Positions 32,557 to 34,377 of a stretch of DNA of 34,377 bases are shown piece after piece. A program made the position numbers and the translations under genes. This stretch comes from Streptomyces sp. McG3 (lineage in GTDB: Bacteria; Actinomycetota; Actinomycetes; Streptomycetales; Streptomycetaceae). The notes under the pieces were generated by a model. The model was not told the origin of the DNA and made no database searches. It saw only the letters and a list, made by a program, of their open reading frames with translations. The stretch spans positions 1 through 34,377 of the forward strand of contig NZ_JAAXYC010000059.1 of NCBI RefSeq assembly GCF_018619185.1. Direction: 5' to 3'. Numbering within the stretch: position 1 is the stretch's first letter; the number at the start of each line of letters is the position of its first letter.

Positions 32557-34047
32557 TCATTCGCCGAACGGGTCGGCCGGGGTGCCGTGTTCGGTGATGA
32601 CGGACTTGGTCTGGAGGAACTCGGCTACGGCCTCGACGCCGTTCTCCCGGCCCAGGCCGGACTGTTTGTAGCCGCCGAACGGCACACTCCAGTGCAGCAG
32701 CCGGTAGGTGTTCACCCAGACCACGCCCGCCTCCAGCCGTCGGGCGACCCGGTGCGCGCGCGCCGCGTCGCGGGTCCAGAAGCCGGCGGCCAGGCCGTAC
32801 TCGACGGAGTTGGCGAGCGCGACCGCCTCGTCCTCGGTGTCGAAGGGGTGCACCGTGACGACCGGGCCGAAGATCTCCTCCCGGCAGACCGCGAGGTCGG
32901 GTGCGGCGTCGGCCAGCACGGTCGGTTCGTAGTAGAAGCCCGCCCCGGCCGGCGCGGCGACGGTGGCCCGCTTTCCGCCGGTAACGGCTTGCGCGCCCTT
33001 CGCGAGGGCGTCGTTCACGTATCCTTCGATCCTTTCCAGAGCCGCTGCCGAGGCCACCGGCCCGACGTGGGTACGCGGATCGAGGGGGTCGCCGACCCGC
33101 AGTTGCCCGACCGCCTGCCCGTACCTGCGGAGGAACTCCTCGTACACCTCGTGCTGCACGAGGACGCGGGAACCCGCGACGCAGGTCTGGCCTGCCGCGG
33201 AGAAGGCGCCCTGCCGGGCCGCCAGGACGGCGGCGTCGAGGTCGCCGTCGGCGAAGACGATGTGGGCGGACTTACCGCCGGCCTCGCAGACGTAGCGCTT
33301 CATCCGCTCGGCCGCCTGCGCCCCGAGGGTCCGGGCGACGGCGGTGCTGCCGGTGAAGGTGACCATGGCGACGTCGGGGTGCTCGGTGAGGCGGCGGCCC
33401 TCTTCGGCGCCGCCGATGACGACGCCGATCACCCCGGGCGGGAACCCTGCCTCCAGGGCCAGTTCGGCCAGACGCACCGAGGAGGCCGGGGCCTGCGGCG
33501 GCGGCTTGAGGATCACGGTGTTGCCCGCGGCCAGTGCCGGAGCGAGTTTCCAGGAGCCGAGGGAGAGCGCGCCGTTGAACGGGGTGAGCGCGGCGACGAC
33601 GCCCAGCGGTTCCCGTGTGATCAGCGCCCTCGCCGTGTCGCTGAGCGGACGTGAGACGTCCTCCATGGTCTCCGCCACGCCCGCGAAGTAGCGGTACCAA
33701 CGGGCCAGGGCGCCGACTTCGCTCCTGGTGGCGGTGAGGGGTTTGCCGTTCGCCCGGGTCTCCAGTGCCGCGAGTTCCTCGGTGTGCGCGACCAGCACAT
33801 CGCCGAGGCGGTGGAGCAGGTCGGCGCGGGCATGGGCGGGAAGCGCGCCCCAGGACGGGGCCAGGAAGGCGGCACGGGCGGCGTCGACGGCGGCGTCCAC
33901 GGCGTCCGGGTCCTGGTGGGCACGGGCCCAGATCTTCCCGGTCGAGGGGTCGGTCAGCGGCACCGCCGTGCCCGCGGGGGCGCGCCGGGCCCCGCCCGTG
34001 TGGGAGGTGTAGTCGGGCAGGGCTGGCGGGGTTTCGGGGGTGGTCAT
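32557..34047 (-). CDS. Aldehyde dehydrogenase (ALDH superfamily)
   Basis: The 496-residue NAD(P)-dependent aldehyde dehydrogenase has N158 in TPFNGA, E255 in CEAGGKSAHIVF and C289 in AGQTCVAGSR. The usual FGPVVTVHPFDTEDEA and the C-terminal PFGGYKQSGLGREN are present. It shares the general fold with the dehydrogenase at 25028 but is a different subfamily. The ATG at 34047 overlaps the stop of the upstream ABC ATPase gene (ATGA). This suggests that an imported compound yields the aldehyde it oxidises. The substrate cannot be stated from sequence. Confidence 0.9.
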   Translation of the reverse strand: MTTPETPPALPDYTSHTGGARRAPAGTAVPLTDPSTGKIWARAHQDPDAVDAAVDAARAAFLAPSWGALPAHARADLLHRLGDVLVAHTEELAALETRANGKPLTATRSEVGALARWYRYFAGVAETMEDVSRPLSDTARALITREPLGVVAALTPFNGALSLGSWKLAPALAAGNTVILKPPPQAPASSVRLAELALEAGFPPGVIGVVIGGAEEGRRLTEHPDVAMVTFTGSTAVARTLGAQAAERMKRYVCEAGGKSAHIVFADGDLDAAVLAARQGAFSAAGQTCVAGSRVLVQHEVYEEFLRRYGQAVGQLRVGDPLDPRTHVGPVASAAALERIEGYVNDALAKGAQAVTGGKRATVAAPAGAGFYYEPTVLADAAPDLAVCREEIFGPVVTVHPFDTEDEAVALANSVEYGLAAGFWTRDAARAHRVARRLEAGVVWVNTYRLLHWSVPFGGYKQSGLGRENGVEAVAEFLQTKSVITEHGTPADPFGE

Positions 34048-34377
34048 GGAGCGGTGGTCCTTTCCGTGGCCGGGCCGTCCGTGCTGTGCGGGGCTACCGG
34101 GATCTTCGGGTCGTCCGTGGACGGGTGCTTCGGGGAGAGGGCGGCTCGTAGGCCGGGGCTGTCGGCGTGGTGGCAGGCCACCGTGTGTCCGTCCGCTCCG
34201 GCGGCGACGGTCGGGGGCGGCGCGCCTTCGCGGCAGACCTCGGTGGCGAACGGACAGGAGCGCTGGAAGCGGCAGCCGGGCAGTGGATCGGCCGGGTCCG
34301 GGGGTTCCGCCCGGGTGCGGATCTCGCTGCGGAGGCCGGGGGCGCGGGGGTCGGGCACGGGCACGGCAGCCAGCCCG
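34044..34377 (-). CDS. C-terminal end of an oligopeptide/dipeptide-type ABC transporter ATPase, partial
   Basis: The visible part includes PDPRAPGL, then GCRFQRSCPFATEVCREG and a DGHTVACHH. This is the cysteine-containing tail (oligo_HPY-like) that closes OppD/DppD/DppF-type ATPases. A polar tail of about 40 residues follows. The start and nucleotide-binding domain lie outside the window to the right. Its TGA overlaps the aldehyde dehydrogenase ATG, so the transporter and the enzyme are co-translated. Confidence 0.85.
   Translation of the reverse strand, partial: GLAAVPVPDPRAPGLRSEIRTRAEPPDPADPLPGCRFQRSCPFATEVCREGAPPPTVAAGADGHTVACHHADSPGLRAALSPKHPSTDDPKIPVAPHSTDGPATERTTAP

Overview
The very high GC content, GC-rich third positions, GTG starts, dense 4-bp start/stop overlaps and the protein families all point to an actinomycete chromosome, most likely Streptomyces. 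I saw no rRNA, tRNA or CRISPR array. Every identification comes from reading the sequence; no database search was run.

(1) Positions 1-10,521, almost all on the minus strand: an accessory, probably biosynthetic, operon read from about 10.5 kb toward position 1. In transcription order it holds a stand-alone NRPS condensation domain, a membrane fatty-acyl desaturase, a FeeM-like GNAT acyltransferase, a class III aminotransferase fused to a C-terminal START-like domain, an acyl-AMP ligase, a metal-ligand-less amidohydrolase homologue, a free carrier protein, an intact amidohydrolase, and an NRPS adenylation domain that breaks off where a methyltransferase insert should begin. The break lies against the C-terminal end of a plus-strand osmoprotectant ABC ATPase, so the left edge looks like a recombination junction. 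I do not recognise this gene set as a known pathway. It is the best candidate for something undescribed.

(2) Positions 10.5-14.8 kb: a graveyard of mobile-element and gene remnants. It has a promoter/regulatory stretch with an imperfect inverted repeat, an XRE-regulator stub, two tyrosine-integrase fragments, a frameshifted aminoglycoside-phosphotransferase-like fragment, and a complete IS701-type element whose transposase carries a nonsense codon and a frameshift.

(3) Positions 14.85-27.57 kb: a nearly self-contained operon for degradation of (3-hydroxy)kynurenine through 3-hydroxyanthranilate meta-cleavage to pyruvate and acetyl-CoA. It encodes kynureninase, 3-hydroxyanthranilate dioxygenase, ACMS decarboxylase, semialdehyde dehydrogenase, RidA-type deaminase, oxalocrotonate decarboxylase, oxopentenoate hydratase, aldolase and acylating acetaldehyde dehydrogenase. 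At its distal end are a secreted LVIVD-repeat-like protein and an amino acid permease. A divergent LysR regulator faces the first gene across a 171-bp control region.

(4) Positions 27.6-34.4 kb: eroded and ordinary genes. These are two broken IS5-type transposases, an internally deleted GAF/PP2C phosphatase, a small CPCC zinc-ribbon protein, a frameshifted conserved hypothetical gene, a DinB-like protein and a SAM methyltransferase. The window ends with the downstream part of another catabolic/transport operon: a peptide-type ABC ATPase C-terminus, an aldehyde dehydrogenase and a muconolactone-isomerase-like protein.
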